From Planctomycetota bacterium (GTDB lineage: Bacteria; Planctomycetota; Planctomycetia; Planctomycetales; Planctomycetaceae), in NCBI GenBank assembly GCA_018242525.1, contig JAFEBS010000048.1, forward strand, positions 121,216 to 185,215: a stretch of 64,000 bases of DNA, read 5' to 3'. This document shows positions 52,401 to 60,169 of this stretch, piece after piece; within the stretch, counting starts at the first letter, position 1; every line of letters begins with the position of its first letter. Made by a program: the position numbers and the translations under genes. Below the pieces are notes generated by a model. The model was not told the origin of the DNA. It saw only the letters and a list, made by a program, of their open reading frames with translations, and did no database searches.

Positions 52401-53540
52401 CGGAAGCAGGCGGAACGCGACATCCAGCAGGCGATTCGCAATCGCGACCAGTTTCTGGCGATGCTCTCGCACGAATTGAGAAATCCGCTCGGAGCCATTC
52501 TCAATGCGGCACGGCTGCTGGAACGTGTCGCCCCCCCCGATGACCAGATCTTCGCTGCAAGCCGCGTGGTTTACCGCCAGGCGGAGCAGATGCGGTTGCT
52601 GCTCGATGATTTGCTGGATGTCGCCCGAGTAACCCAGAACAAGATCGTCCTTCGCCAGACGGCTTGCCTGATCAGTGACATTATCTCGGATGCGATCGAA
52701 ACCGTTCAGCCGCTGCTGGTTTCGCGCGGGCAGCGACTGGTGACTGAGGGGTTGCCGTCGCCACTGTGCGTCTACGGCGACCCCGCGCGACTGCAGCAGG
52801 TCGTCATCAACCTTGTGAAGAACGCCGCGAAGTATTCCCCGCCGGAGCATGCCGTCTTCATCAGGCTTGACGAGGAGGATGGCCGGGCCGTCATCCGCGT
52901 TCAGGATCATGGGGTCGGAATTCCCGCGGACATGCTGGACCATGTGTTCGACCTTTTCGTGCAGTCCAACGAGACGCTCGATCGCGCCGACGGAGGCATG
53001 GGTGTCGGACTGACACTCGTCAAGGCGATCGTCGAGTACCATGGGGGAAGCGTGACGGCGAAAAGCCCCGGGCGCGATCAGGGAAGTGAATTCACGGTCC
53101 GGCTGCCCCTTCTTGTCGACAGCGATTCCGCAGGCCCGGCCAACGATCGGAGGACAGCCACGCCGACCAGAACCCCGCGGAAGCTTCGGATTGCGGTCAT
53201 CGAAGACAACGCCGACAGCCGCAACATGCTGCAATCCCTGCTTCAACTCGACGAAAATGAAGTGCGCACGGCCCCCGATGGAGTGCAGGGTATCGAACTG
53301 GTGAAGTCGTGGCAGCCCGATGTTGCCATCGTCGATATTGGGTTGCCGGGACTGGACGGATTTGAAGTTGCCCGCCAGATCCGATCGGCCCGACTCGCAA
53401 AAACTCCGCGGTTGATCGCGTTGACCGGATATGGATTCGCGAGTGATCGTGAGAAGGCGCTGGCCGCCGGATTCGACACCCATCTGGTCAAGCCGCTCAA
53501 ACTTCACGAACTGCACACCGCGATGGAGCGGGCCGGGTAA
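49500..53540 (+). CDS. CheB-CheR-PAS-histidine kinase-receiver hybrid
   Basis: A 1346-residue protein. Domains in order: CheB methylesterase with Ser36 (GVGASAGGLEAL), His63 (VVQHLSPDF) and Asp155 (GTGSDGSRG); CheR with WVAGCATGEEAYSLAILIHE and VSCRNLLIYLQPSAQKKVL at ~235-480; a coiled coil at ~660-735 (SSNEELQSTNEELVASNEEL); two PAS domains (~735-975); HisKA with His991 (LSHELRNPLG); HATPase (LVKNAAKYSPPEHA, DHGVGIPADM, GMGVGLTLVKAIVEYHGG); and a receiver with Asp1279 (VAIVDIGLPGLDGFE). The type is known in several phyla. A CsrA-receiver gene follows 173 bases downstream and is a plausible target. Confidence 0.92.
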   Translation: MNTHDAIESPVVETVGAAPSAASTSEPFYVVGVGASAGGLEALEQFFDHMPEDSRLCFVVVQHLSPDFKSMMDELLARRTRIPIVRVEDGIELRPNTIFLMPPRKEMIQSAGRLFLTDKDPSQGFALPIDRYLRSLAQDIGSRSIGVILSGTGSDGSRGIRDIHEAGGLVVAQSEESAKFDGMPRSARETGLVDLVLSAADMPDAILKLVRLRRLPDVVSDTEPSVPEVGLQAIFRMLRAEYGIDFSQYKPSTVTRRVERRLLLNQSLDVEQYVDRLAENRSELNQLYKDLLIGVTQFFRDREAFHRLFQNELPRLLAAVEDDQEFRVWVAGCATGEEAYSLAILIHEHLATMSGAPMVRIFATDAHRASLDFASAGIYSEEALTAVSLQRREQFFIRKGDGFQVVPHIRKMIVFAPHDLLKDAPFTRLDLVSCRNLLIYLQPSAQKKVLSLFHFGLKAGGVLFLGPSESPGDLSDEFESVDEHWKLYRKRRDVRLRPDFRLLLPSGPPARPRINSSFASSSAASDRLQQAVYSRLLEEHMPPSFLINDRKELVHSFGGAGKYLRVRDGRATTQLLDLVDSELKMILLGALARVEKQLVPVVFTGIRVPCDDGGESLTRLTVKPLPDRVSGLTSYLIILEEMVQHAPPRDEATIDMGAASLEQVQTLEQELLHTRENLQAMIEEQESSNEELQSTNEELVASNEELQSTNEELHSVNEELYTVNAEYQHKIEELTQVTADLENLLLATDVGILFLDRKLCIRRFTPRVGKLFNLLPQDIGRPITGFTNLLDEPLIESLRQVLDNGTPVEKEIHDRDGNCYFMRILSYRISAAALDGVVLSLVDISPLRKAEARLQHLSSIVESSDDAIVSKDLNGRILSWNRGAEQMYGYSAEEAIGCNARMLYPPESAGHFDTILGSIRAGHSITGEHQRQRRDGTIIDVLHTTSPIRDSSGRVIGASGIARDITSRKQAERDIQQAIRNRDQFLAMLSHELRNPLGAILNAARLLERVAPPDDQIFAASRVVYRQAEQMRLLLDDLLDVARVTQNKIVLRQTACLISDIISDAIETVQPLLVSRGQRLVTEGLPSPLCVYGDPARLQQVVINLVKNAAKYSPPEHAVFIRLDEEDGRAVIRVQDHGVGIPADMLDHVFDLFVQSNETLDRADGGMGVGLTLVKAIVEYHGGSVTAKSPGRDQGSEFTVRLPLLVDSDSAGPANDRRTATPTRTPRKLRIAVIEDNADSRNMLQSLLQLDENEVRTAPDGVQGIELVKSWQPDVAIVDIGLPGLDGFEVARQIRSARLAKTPRLIALTGYGFASDREKALAAGFDTHLVKPLKLHELHTAMERAG

Positions 53541-53617
53541 AGAGACCAACCCGACCGAAAAAAGCTTGAACATCGCAAATCAGCCGCTAAACTCGATGCG
53601 GTTGCCGGTCTGGGGTA

Positions 53618-53631
53618 CACACGGAGGTGTG
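53618..53631 (+). promoter_or_regulatory. Hairpin with GGA in the loop, possible CsrA-binding site
   Basis: CACAC (53618-53622), GGAG loop, and GTGTG (53627-53631) form a perfect five-pair stem that presents GGA, the known CsrA recognition pattern. It is 83 bases upstream of the CsrA-REC start. Function is inferred from the pattern only. Confidence 0.4.
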
Positions 53632-53662
53632 GGTTGAGCAAGACGCTCCCCCGGACGTCGCG

Positions 53663-53695
53663 CGGTCACATCCGTGAATGTCTGTGACCGTTTTT
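53663..53695 (+). terminator. Terminator-like stem in the leader of the CsrA-REC gene
   Basis: CGGTCACA (53663-53670) pairs with TGTGACCG (53683-53690) across a 12-base loop and is followed by five T. It sits just ahead of the ribosome site of the downstream gene, so it could end the upstream transcript or act as an attenuator. Confidence 0.55.
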
Positions 53696-53713
53696 CCAAG
53701 GAAGGGTTGCCCC

Positions 53714-54472
53714 ATGCTCGTACTCGCCCGCCGTCCCGGCCAGAAGATCGTCTTCCCCAGTCTTGGCATCGCCGTCGAAGTTCTGCGTTCACGCGGATCG
53801 GTCATGCGGTTGGGAATTGAAGCTCCCGATGATGTCCCGGTTCTTCGCGACGAAGTCTTGAACAAGACCTCCAATCCCACCGTGCTGCCAGACGCCGGGC
53901 CGGAACCCGCGTTGCAAAAGCAGCGACGGCATGAATTGCGGAACAAACTCAATCAGGTCACGCTCAGACTTCAGTTATTGCAGCGTCAATTGGAACTGGG
54001 GCAGGCAACCGATCCCGAGCAGGCCCTGTCCGAAGTGTTCAGCGAGTTGAGCGAACTGGAGCAGTCGACTGCCGATTCCGTCGTCGTGAGCACTCCCCCA
54101 AGCGTCCTGATCGTCGAGGACCAGCCGAACGAGCGGGAGTTGCTGGCGACGTGCCTGCGGATCGGTGGCATCACCGTCTACACCACGGGCAACGGTCGCG
54201 AAGCATTCGACTTCCTGCACGAACACGAACTGCCGGACCTCGTGTTGCTCGACATGCGCATGCCCGACATGGATGGTCCGACGTTTCTGAAGAACGTCCG
54301 CGAAGACATGCGCCTGCACGACATCCGCGTCTTCGGGGTCAGCGGCTCGTCGCGCGACGAATTCTCGTCGTCACCGCTGCCAATCGACGGCTGGTTCCCA
54401 AAGCCAGTTCGGATCGATTCACTGCTGCAGGCCGTTCGAGCCGAGCGAGCACCGGCAACAACCAAGGTCTGA
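53714..54472 (+). CDS. CsrA-like RNA-binding domain fused to a helical H-box segment and a receiver domain
   Basis: Start at ATG 53714 behind AAGGAAGG; the frame is open to 53678. The 252-residue protein begins exactly like CsrA: MLVLARRPGQKIVF (Leu4, Arg6, Arg7), then VMRLGIEAPDDVPVLRDEVL with Arg45 aligning to the RNA-binding Arg44 of E. coli CsrA. Residues ~66-120 are helical and contain RRHELRNKLNQVTLRLQLLQ, which resembles the H-box of a histidine kinase dimerisation helix (His73), though no ATPase domain follows. Residues 130-245 are a receiver with Glu135-Asp136, phospho-Asp180 (LVLLDMRMPDMDG) and Lys230. A phosphorylation-controlled RNA-binding regulator is the inferred role, with the hybrid kinase upstream as the likely signal source. 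Confidence 0.85.
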   Translation: MLVLARRPGQKIVFPSLGIAVEVLRSRGSVMRLGIEAPDDVPVLRDEVLNKTSNPTVLPDAGPEPALQKQRRHELRNKLNQVTLRLQLLQRQLELGQATDPEQALSEVFSELSELEQSTADSVVVSTPPSVLIVEDQPNERELLATCLRIGGITVYTTGNGREAFDFLHEHELPDLVLLDMRMPDMDGPTFLKNVREDMRLHDIRVFGVSGSSRDEFSSSPLPIDGWFPKPVRIDSLLQAVRAERAPATTKV

Positions 54473-54487
54473 CAGTGACATCCAGCC

Positions 54488-54544
54488 GAGTCGAGTGCCG
54501 TTCCGCTCTCCACCGACCCCGTGTCGGTGGACGCTCGACTGGCC
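54488..54544 (+). repeat. Dispersed REP-like palindrome, copy 2
   Basis: GAGTCGAGTGCCGTTCCGCT, then CTCCACCGAC, CCCGT and GTCGGTGG, forming an 8-bp stem, followed by ACGCTCGACTGGCC. It is the most complete member of the family seen at 47071-47115 and 47437-47476, and lies between the convergent CsrA-REC and TatD genes. Confidence 0.75.
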
Positions 54545-54593
54545 TATGACGATTCAACGGATCGCTCGCCTGAGGAAACCAGACCGCGACGAG

Positions 54594-55376
54594 TTACATG
54601 AAGTCGGGGAGTCGAAACAACTGCCGGGCGTTGTGAGTGGTCGCTGTGGCGACTTCCTCCCTGGAGATTCCGCGCGACTCGGCAAGGCAGGCTGCCGTCA
54701 GGCGAACGTGGGCCGGTTCGTTCCGCTTCCCTCGATACGGGGTCGGGGCCAGATACGGGGCATCCGTTTCGACCAGAAGCCGATCCAGGGGGAGTGTCCT
54801 CGAAAGTTGGCGCTGTGCCTCGTTCTTCTTGAAAGTCAGCATGCCGCCAAACGACAGATGCATCCCCATCTGCAGACACTCGGCAGCGGTTTCCGCAGTC
54901 CCGCAGAAGGCATGCATGACGCCGCGCAGCGGACCGGACGCAGCATGTTGCTTCAGCACGGCCAACGTCTCTGCCTCGGCTTCGCGACAGTGGACGACGA
55001 ACGGCAGGTCGAGTTCGCGCGACAATTCCAGGTGCCGGTGAAAGTAATCGGTCTGCAGATCGATCGGAGCGTAATCCCAGTACTTGTCGAGTCCCGTTTC
55101 ACCCAACCCAACGACCTTGGGAGCCCGCATCAGTTCCACAATCTTTTCCCAGTCCCCGGGCAGAGCGGCCGAAACGTAATTGGGATGCAGGCCGATCACC
55201 GCGTAGACGCTGGGATACTGCTGGGCGAGTTCGACGACTCGTCGGCAACTGTCGAGCGTAATCCCGATCGCCAGCATGGTCTTGACGCCCGCATCGACGG
55301 CCCGCTGAATCGTCTCGGAGCAATCCTGCGTAAACGATTCCTCATCCAGGTGGCAGTGAGTATCAATCCATTCCAT
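54594..55376 (-). CDS. TatD-family metal-dependent hydrolase (DNase)
   Basis: Start at ATG 55376 (MEWIDTHCHLDEESF), behind GGAGAG. The 260-residue protein has all TatD metal sites: DTHCHLD, VVGLGETGLDKYWDYAP (Glu), FVVHCREAEAETL (His), GVMHAFCGTAETAAECL (His) and LLVETDAPYLAPTPYRGKRN (Asp). Family members are 3'-5' DNases linked to DNA repair and RNA turnover. It ends about 120 bases from the convergent CsrA-REC gene. Confidence 0.93.
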   Translation of the reverse strand: MEWIDTHCHLDEESFTQDCSETIQRAVDAGVKTMLAIGITLDSCRRVVELAQQYPSVYAVIGLHPNYVSAALPGDWEKIVELMRAPKVVGLGETGLDKYWDYAPIDLQTDYFHRHLELSRELDLPFVVHCREAEAETLAVLKQHAASGPLRGVMHAFCGTAETAAECLQMGMHLSFGGMLTFKKNEAQRQLSRTLPLDRLLVETDAPYLAPTPYRGKRNEPAHVRLTAACLAESRGISREEVATATTHNARQLFRLPDFM

Positions 55377-55548
55377 GAAGGGCTCTCCGTGATCGTTGCC
55401 GACGCTGCCAGTGTCGACGATATCTTGACAAACGATGTCCGGAAGATCCGAATCGCAGTCGCTTGAGTCGCGGTTGTGGGAAGTCGTTCTTTCGCCGACT
55501 CTGGCAGCGTTGGCGACGAGGGACGGACTCCGACGCTGGCAGCGTCGG

Positions 55549-55971
55549 CTACGGGGTGTGATCCACTTTTGTCTCACCCGATTCCCCGGTCGGATGGTTG
55601 TGGAACTCGTCCCAGCGTTCCCAGGCGTAATCCCATTCCATCCACATCCGCATGACAGACCACAGCAGCCGCATCTTGGACAAATGTTCTGGCGGCATTC
55701 GGGTCTGCTGAGTCACTGACTCGCGGGCCGCGGACGCCAGGCCCCAACGGGTCCCCAGCAGTCGACACAACCCATCTGCGGACAAATCCGGGTCGGAACC
55801 ATCTTTGGTGTAACCTGCGCCGTTGGCGGTGACGAACAACTCAAACAACTGGCTGCGATAGGGGTCCAGTTCCAGCGGCTTCGTGGTCTGTTCGGCTTCA
55901 AAAATCAGAGCTTCAATACGGTCCAGAATGCGTTCGGCCAAGGTCAACGTCTCGTCGATGGAGGATGTCAT
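55549..55971 (-). CDS. Protein of unknown function
   Basis: A 140-residue acidic, mostly helical protein starting at ATG 55971. Features are an N-terminal helix (IDETLTLAERILDRIEALIF), FVTANGAGYTKDGSDPDLSA, and a Trp-rich stretch (MRLLWSVMRMWMEWDYAWER). No signal peptide or known domain. It is separated from the TatD start by ~170 bases on the same strand. Confidence 0.65.
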   Translation of the reverse strand: MTSSIDETLTLAERILDRIEALIFEAEQTTKPLELDPYRSQLFELFVTANGAGYTKDGSDPDLSADGLCRLLGTRWGLASAARESVTQQTRMPPEHLSKMRLLWSVMRMWMEWDYAWERWDEFHNHPTGESGETKVDHTP

Positions 55972-56073
55972 GTGATAATCCCGCTGAAGGAAAACAAGCG
56001 GGAAAGGAGGATACCACCGGAGCCGGGCAGGGGGTAGGAGCTGAAACGAGAAACTGGCGATTCGTTCCGGCGG

Positions 56074-56694
56074 TCATGGGTCGGGTACGATTGTGCAATT
56101 GGGCAGCGCCCGCCGCAGCGACGACCTGCCCCCTTCCGTGGTGAGGGTGTTTTCCAGATCAAGCGACCGCAGCTTTGTCAGTTGTGCCAGGTGCTGTAAC
56201 CCCACGTCCGAGACGGACGTACTGAGCAAGTTCAAAGATTCAAGATTCCTCAAACCTTGCAGATGCGGCAGGCCGGCATCTGTGACGCGTGTGTTGCTCA
56301 GATCCAATTGTTTCAGTGTTGCCAACACTTTCAGGTATTGCAGATCTGCATCGGTGATTTGAAAGTCATTGACCTCCAACGACTCAAGACCTACCAGGGA
56401 ATCCAGATCCGTAATCACCTCCCTGATGACAACAGGATTGCCACTGAAGCTGACAGACTCAACGCGTTCCATCATTCTGGCGGCATCAAACTCCTCCACC
56501 CAGGTCGGTCCCCAGTAGACGAAACCGGCAGCAGCCCCTTTGGCCTGCAGGCGTTTGGCGATGTGTCGTTCACGAGGTCCAGTGATGACGAGATTCATCC
56601 CGATCGCAATCACCAGAAAGATTGCCCCCGCAACCAATACTCGACCCCAATTCGACCACACGTCTGTGCCCCCACAATAGTCGGACTTGAGCAT
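56074..56694 (-). CDS. Membrane-anchored leucine-rich-repeat protein
   Basis: Start placed at ATG 56694 (MLKSDYCGGTDVW); the frame is open to 56766. In 206 residues there is one N-terminal membrane segment (VLVAGAIFLVIAIGMNLVIT) and then LRRs of the ~24-residue type: LVGLESLEVNDFQITDADLQ, LATLKQLDLSNTRVTDAGLP, LRNLESLNLLSTSVSDVGLQ and LTKLRSLDLENTLTTEGG. It resembles the extracellular part of the LRR kinases in this window but has no kinase domain. Confidence 0.8.
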   Translation of the reverse strand: MLKSDYCGGTDVWSNWGRVLVAGAIFLVIAIGMNLVITGPRERHIAKRLQAKGAAAGFVYWGPTWVEEFDAARMMERVESVSFSGNPVVIREVITDLDSLVGLESLEVNDFQITDADLQYLKVLATLKQLDLSNTRVTDAGLPHLQGLRNLESLNLLSTSVSDVGLQHLAQLTKLRSLDLENTLTTEGGRSSLRRALPNCTIVPDP

Positions 56695-56948
56695 GTTCAC
56701 ACACGGAAGTTGCCTCGTCCGGCAACAATTGCCGGTTGTACCTCGAAATCGCGTCGAGGTCTTCACACAAGCAGTCGATAGAATATAATGGAAAGAATTG
56801 ATGTGTGTCAGGTGCGGCTTGACCCTGGCGAGTTTCTCAAGCTAGACTACACATCAGAGACTGCTGAATTGTCCTGCCGATTTGCTTCGTGTTCTTTGGA
56901 CACGCAGACCCGCCTCCGACAGCAATCCTCAACCAATTGGGGTGAACC

Positions 56949-58298
56949 ATGTTGACACTGTTTGGCCAACCCACGCGTTACTGCGACGGCATCAGCCGCC
57001 GTGGCTTTCTGAAGATCGGTGGCTTCGCCTTCGGGTCGGCAGCGGCGCTGTCGCTGACGGACATCCTGCGGGCTGAGTCGTTGGCAGGTCACAGTAACTC
57101 GAAAAAGGCCGTGATCAACGTCTTCCTCGGTGGCGGTCCGCCGCATCAGGATATGTGGGACATCAAAGTCGATGCCCCCCGCGAGATCCGTGGTGAATTC
57201 GATCCGATCGCCACGAATGTAGCCGGGATCGAGATTGGCGAATGTTTCCCGCGCATCGCGGCCATGATGGATAAGTTCGTCGCCATCCGTTCCGTCGTCG
57301 GCAATGATGGAGCACACGATGCGTTCCAGTGTCTGACCGGTTGGCCGCGTAACAGCATCTCGTCGGTGGGTGGACGGCCCAGCATTGGTGCTGTCGCTGG
57401 CAAGTTGTTTGGTCCGACCGATCCAGGTGTCCCGCCCGCCGTCGCTCTGGCGGATCGCACCCAGCATGTCCCCTGGTCCGAACCGGGTGGGGCAGGCTTT
57501 CTGGGTGCCGCCTTCCAGGCATTCAAGCCGCAGGGTGAAGGGACCAGCGACATGCGATTGAACGGAATCGACATGAGTCGCCTGCAGGACCGCAGATCTC
57601 TGCTGCATGGCCTGGACCAGTTGAAACGGGAAGTCGACGCGACGGGAATGATCCGGGGGATGGACGCATTCTCGGAAGCGGCCTTCGGGGTCCTCACCTC
57701 CAGCAAACTGGTGGATGCACTCGACCTGAGTAAGGAAGATCCCAAGGTTCGCGAACGGTACGGCGACGGCAAGCCGTATCAGTATCAGTACGACGGTGCA
57801 CCGACCTGTAACGAACATTTGCTGATCGCTCGTCGGCTGGTGGAAATTGGCGTTCGATCCGTGACTTTGTCATTCGGCCGTTGGGACAGCCACGGCCAGA
57901 ACTTCCAGTTGGTTCGCGATCATGGCGGCAAGCTGGATCAATGTGTCAGCGCGCTGGTCACCGATCTAGATGAGCGAGGCATGCTAAACGACGTCACCGT
58001 GGTTGTCTGGGGAGAATTTGGCCGAACCCCGCGCATCAATCCCGGGGCGGGCCGCGATCATTGGCCCCAGGTCAGTTGTGCTCTGCTGGCAGGCGGCGGC
58101 ATGCGAACCGGTCAAGTCATCGGTTCCACGAACCGCCTGGGTGAATACGCCAAGGACCGGCCTGTCCATGTTCAGGAAGTTGTCGGAACGATTTACCGCA
58201 ACCTGGGGATTGACCCCATGACCACAACATTGAGAGATCCGACCGGTCGGCCTCAATTCCTGCTGGACATGCGTGAGCCGATGACCGAACTGGTTTGA
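56949..58298 (+). CDS. DUF1501 domain-containing exported protein
   Basis: A 449-residue protein with a twin-arginine signal (GISRRGFLKIGGFAFGSAAA). The DUF1501 pattern is clear: VINVFLGGGPPHQDMWDIKV, FPRIAAMMDKFVAIRSVVGN, HLLIARRLVEIGVRSVTLSF, LDERGMLNDVTVVVWGEFGR, TPRINPGAGRDHWPQVSCAL and DPTGRPQFLLDMREPMTELV. The family belongs to the alkaline-phosphatase clan and often sits near DUF1549/1553 cytochromes; here it stands alone and ends with a strong terminator. Confidence 0.92.
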   Translation: MLTLFGQPTRYCDGISRRGFLKIGGFAFGSAAALSLTDILRAESLAGHSNSKKAVINVFLGGGPPHQDMWDIKVDAPREIRGEFDPIATNVAGIEIGECFPRIAAMMDKFVAIRSVVGNDGAHDAFQCLTGWPRNSISSVGGRPSIGAVAGKLFGPTDPGVPPAVALADRTQHVPWSEPGGAGFLGAAFQAFKPQGEGTSDMRLNGIDMSRLQDRRSLLHGLDQLKREVDATGMIRGMDAFSEAAFGVLTSSKLVDALDLSKEDPKVRERYGDGKPYQYQYDGAPTCNEHLLIARRLVEIGVRSVTLSFGRWDSHGQNFQLVRDHGGKLDQCVSALVTDLDERGMLNDVTVVVWGEFGRTPRINPGAGRDHWPQVSCALLAGGGMRTGQVIGSTNRLGEYAKDRPVHVQEVVGTIYRNLGIDPMTTTLRDPTGRPQFLLDMREPMTELV

Positions 58299-58323
58299 TA
58301 CCCTTCTCACAACACCCTCACAA

Positions 58324-58361
58324 CAGCCCGGGCGAAGCGATTCGCCCGGGCTGTTTTTTTT
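58324..58361 (+). terminator. Intrinsic terminator after the DUF1501 gene
   Basis: Perfect 13-bp stem CAGCCCGGGCGAA (58324-58336) and TTCGCCCGGGCTG (58341-58353) with a four-base loop, followed by eight T. Confidence 0.93.
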
Positions 58362-58473
58362 CGCACTCTTCTTGCGCCGTAACTTTTGCTCTGGTATTCT
58401 GATCAGTGAAATCCGTGCCATCCGTGGTGAATAATCCGGCCTTCCCGTCCCCTGTTATCTTGAGGAGTCCACC

Positions 58474-59397
58474 GTGAATCGATTGCTGGCCTCGCTGGTG
58501 CTGGTCGGTACGCTGACTTTGTCCTGCTGTTCTGCGGTCCAGGCGGAAGACGCATTTACCCGGACGGAAGACGTCATTTACGGCCGTAAATTCGGGACGG
58601 CGCTGACGCTGGATGTCTTTGCGGCGAAAGAAAACAGGAATGGGGCGGCCATTGTCTGGGTGGTCAGCGGCGGCTGGTTTTCGTCGCACGATGCGATCAA
58701 TCCCGGACCAATCGCGGAGTACTTGCGGCGGGGCTACACCGTTTTTGCGGTTGTCCACGGCAGCAATCCCAAATACACAATTCCCGAGGTGGTGGAAGAC
58801 ATGCACCGATCGGTGCGATTCATTCGCAGTCGGGCCGAGCAGTATGGAATTGACCCGAATCGAATCGGGATCACAGGAGGTTCGGCCGGGGGGCACCTGT
58901 CCCTGATGCAGGGAACGGCTGGAACGTTGGGAAATCCCGAAGCCCGGGATCCGGTCGACCGCCAATCCAGCCGAGTCCAGGCGGTCGCCTGTTTCTTCCC
59001 GCCGACCGATTTTCTGAACTATGGCAAGCCCGGGGAAATTGCCTTGGGACGGGGCATCCTTGCCGGATTTAAAGCACCGTTTGACTTCCACGAATTCGAT
59101 TCAAAGACAAAGTCGTTCGTGGCGATTACCGATGAAGAAAAAATCCAGGCCATTGGCAAAAGTATTTCGCCAGTCAACCATGCCACGGCCGACGATCCCC
59201 CGACTCTGATCATTCACGGCGATGCCGATAAACTGGTCCCCATTCAACAGGCGGAACTGATTATCGAAAAGCTGAAAGGGGCCGGAGTAACGGCGGAACT
59301 GGTCGTCAAGAAGGGCGCCGCCCACGGGTGGCCAGGAATGGACAAAGACATCGTGACTTTAGCCGACTGGTTCGACAAGCATCTCCAAAAGAACTGA
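58474..59397 (+). CDS. Secreted alpha/beta hydrolase (esterase/lipase-like)
   Basis: Start at GTG 58474 behind GAGGAG. The 307-residue product has a signal peptide (LLASLVLVGTLTLSCCSAVQ). The hydrolase fold shows AIVWVVSGGWFSSHDAINPG in place of the usual HGGG, the nucleophile elbow GITGGSAGGHLSLMQG, and late acid and base residues in LIIHGDADKLVPIQQAELII and KKGAAHGWPG. This fits BD-FAE/acetyl-esterase-like enzymes acting on acylated sugars, but the substrate is not shown. Confidence 0.88.
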   Translation: MNRLLASLVLVGTLTLSCCSAVQAEDAFTRTEDVIYGRKFGTALTLDVFAAKENRNGAAIVWVVSGGWFSSHDAINPGPIAEYLRRGYTVFAVVHGSNPKYTIPEVVEDMHRSVRFIRSRAEQYGIDPNRIGITGGSAGGHLSLMQGTAGTLGNPEARDPVDRQSSRVQAVACFFPPTDFLNYGKPGEIALGRGILAGFKAPFDFHEFDSKTKSFVAITDEEKIQAIGKSISPVNHATADDPPTLIIHGDADKLVPIQQAELIIEKLKGAGVTAELVVKKGAAHGWPGMDKDIVTLADWFDKHLQKN

Positions 59398-59700
59398 AAA
59401 CCCGATGTGGCCGAGTGTTCGGGTTGATTACGAGATTGTCACCGAACCCGAATCTCGTGGCTTGTGTCCAATGTTCAGCGGGTTTGTCATCGGGTTCGCT
59501 CGCACACAAACCATGTTTGGTTTGTGAGTTGTGATCGATTGCTGCGACGAATTGCCTGGTGCGGAATGGCCTTGGACCACGATTGACCAATTTGCAATTC
59601 GTGGTGACACGAATGCCAATGGCGCGCCAAATGCTCCACAGTCCAATCCAGCCAATTCACGGCAAATCACTTCGCAGGATCTGTGAGAAAGGATGCAGTC
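59398..59700. other. Intergenic stretch
   Basis: No gene seen. A short palindrome around ACAAACCATGTTTGGTTTGT is present near 59506-59525. The promoter of the small downstream gene probably lies here. Confidence 0.35.
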
Positions 59701-60027
59701 ATGCTTGAATCGTATGCTCTTTATTCGACGGAATTGACGGACGAAGAACGCGAACTGGGGTTCGAGTTGGTCGACGCTCAGAATTCCGAAGTTTCGGAGC
59801 AAGCCGGTTCTCAGCAGGCGGTCGCCTATCGTTTCAGCGATGCGGACCGGATCGTCAAGATGAACGTCCCCGTGATTGGTGGTCACAGCTATCGCCATGA
59901 ACGTCGACGGACGGGCGAAAGTTACGATGAATCCCGATGGTTGGCTGCAGGCTCGGTCGTGTTTCCCACTCCCGAACAAGCATTGAATTCCATTTCCGGT
60001 ACCAACCGATTGCAACTTTGTCATTGA
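59701..60027 (+). CDS. Small protein of unknown function
   Basis: Start at ATG 59701 (MLESYALYSTELTDEERE) behind AGGA; a start at 59683 is also possible. The 108-residue product is acidic in its first half and has VGG-like strands later (VKMNVPVIGGHSYRHERRRT, ESRWLAAGSVVFPTPEQALN). No signal peptide, membrane segment or known domain. Its sense-strand codon use looks normal for the window. Confidence 0.6.
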   Translation: MLESYALYSTELTDEERELGFELVDAQNSEVSEQAGSQQAVAYRFSDADRIVKMNVPVIGGHSYRHERRRTGESYDESRWLAAGSVVFPTPEQALNSISGTNRLQLCH

Positions 60028-60100
60028 CCCACTGTGTTGAAGCAGACTTGGGCAGGCCACATGCCTGCCAAACTGCGTGCAGCATGGCGACCACTCAATT

Positions 60101-60129
60101 AAAAAAACGGCAGGCGATCCGCCTGCCGT
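60101..60129 (-). terminator. Intrinsic terminator after the DUF1573 gene
   Basis: Perfect 10-bp stem ACGGCAGGCG/CGCCTGCCGT (60107-60116 and 60120-60129) with a three-base loop. Read on the minus strand it is followed by a run of T (60101-60107 are A on the plus strand). It serves the minus-strand gene ending at 60170. Confidence 0.9.
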
Positions 60130-60169
60130 TCGTCGTTTCCACCGCTCACCGATCCCGATTTGCGACAAA

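Noticed and set aside
50298..53573. Two long minus-strand frames opposite the hybrid kinase
   Set aside because: Composition is typical of GC-rich antisense frames and all domain evidence is on the plus strand.
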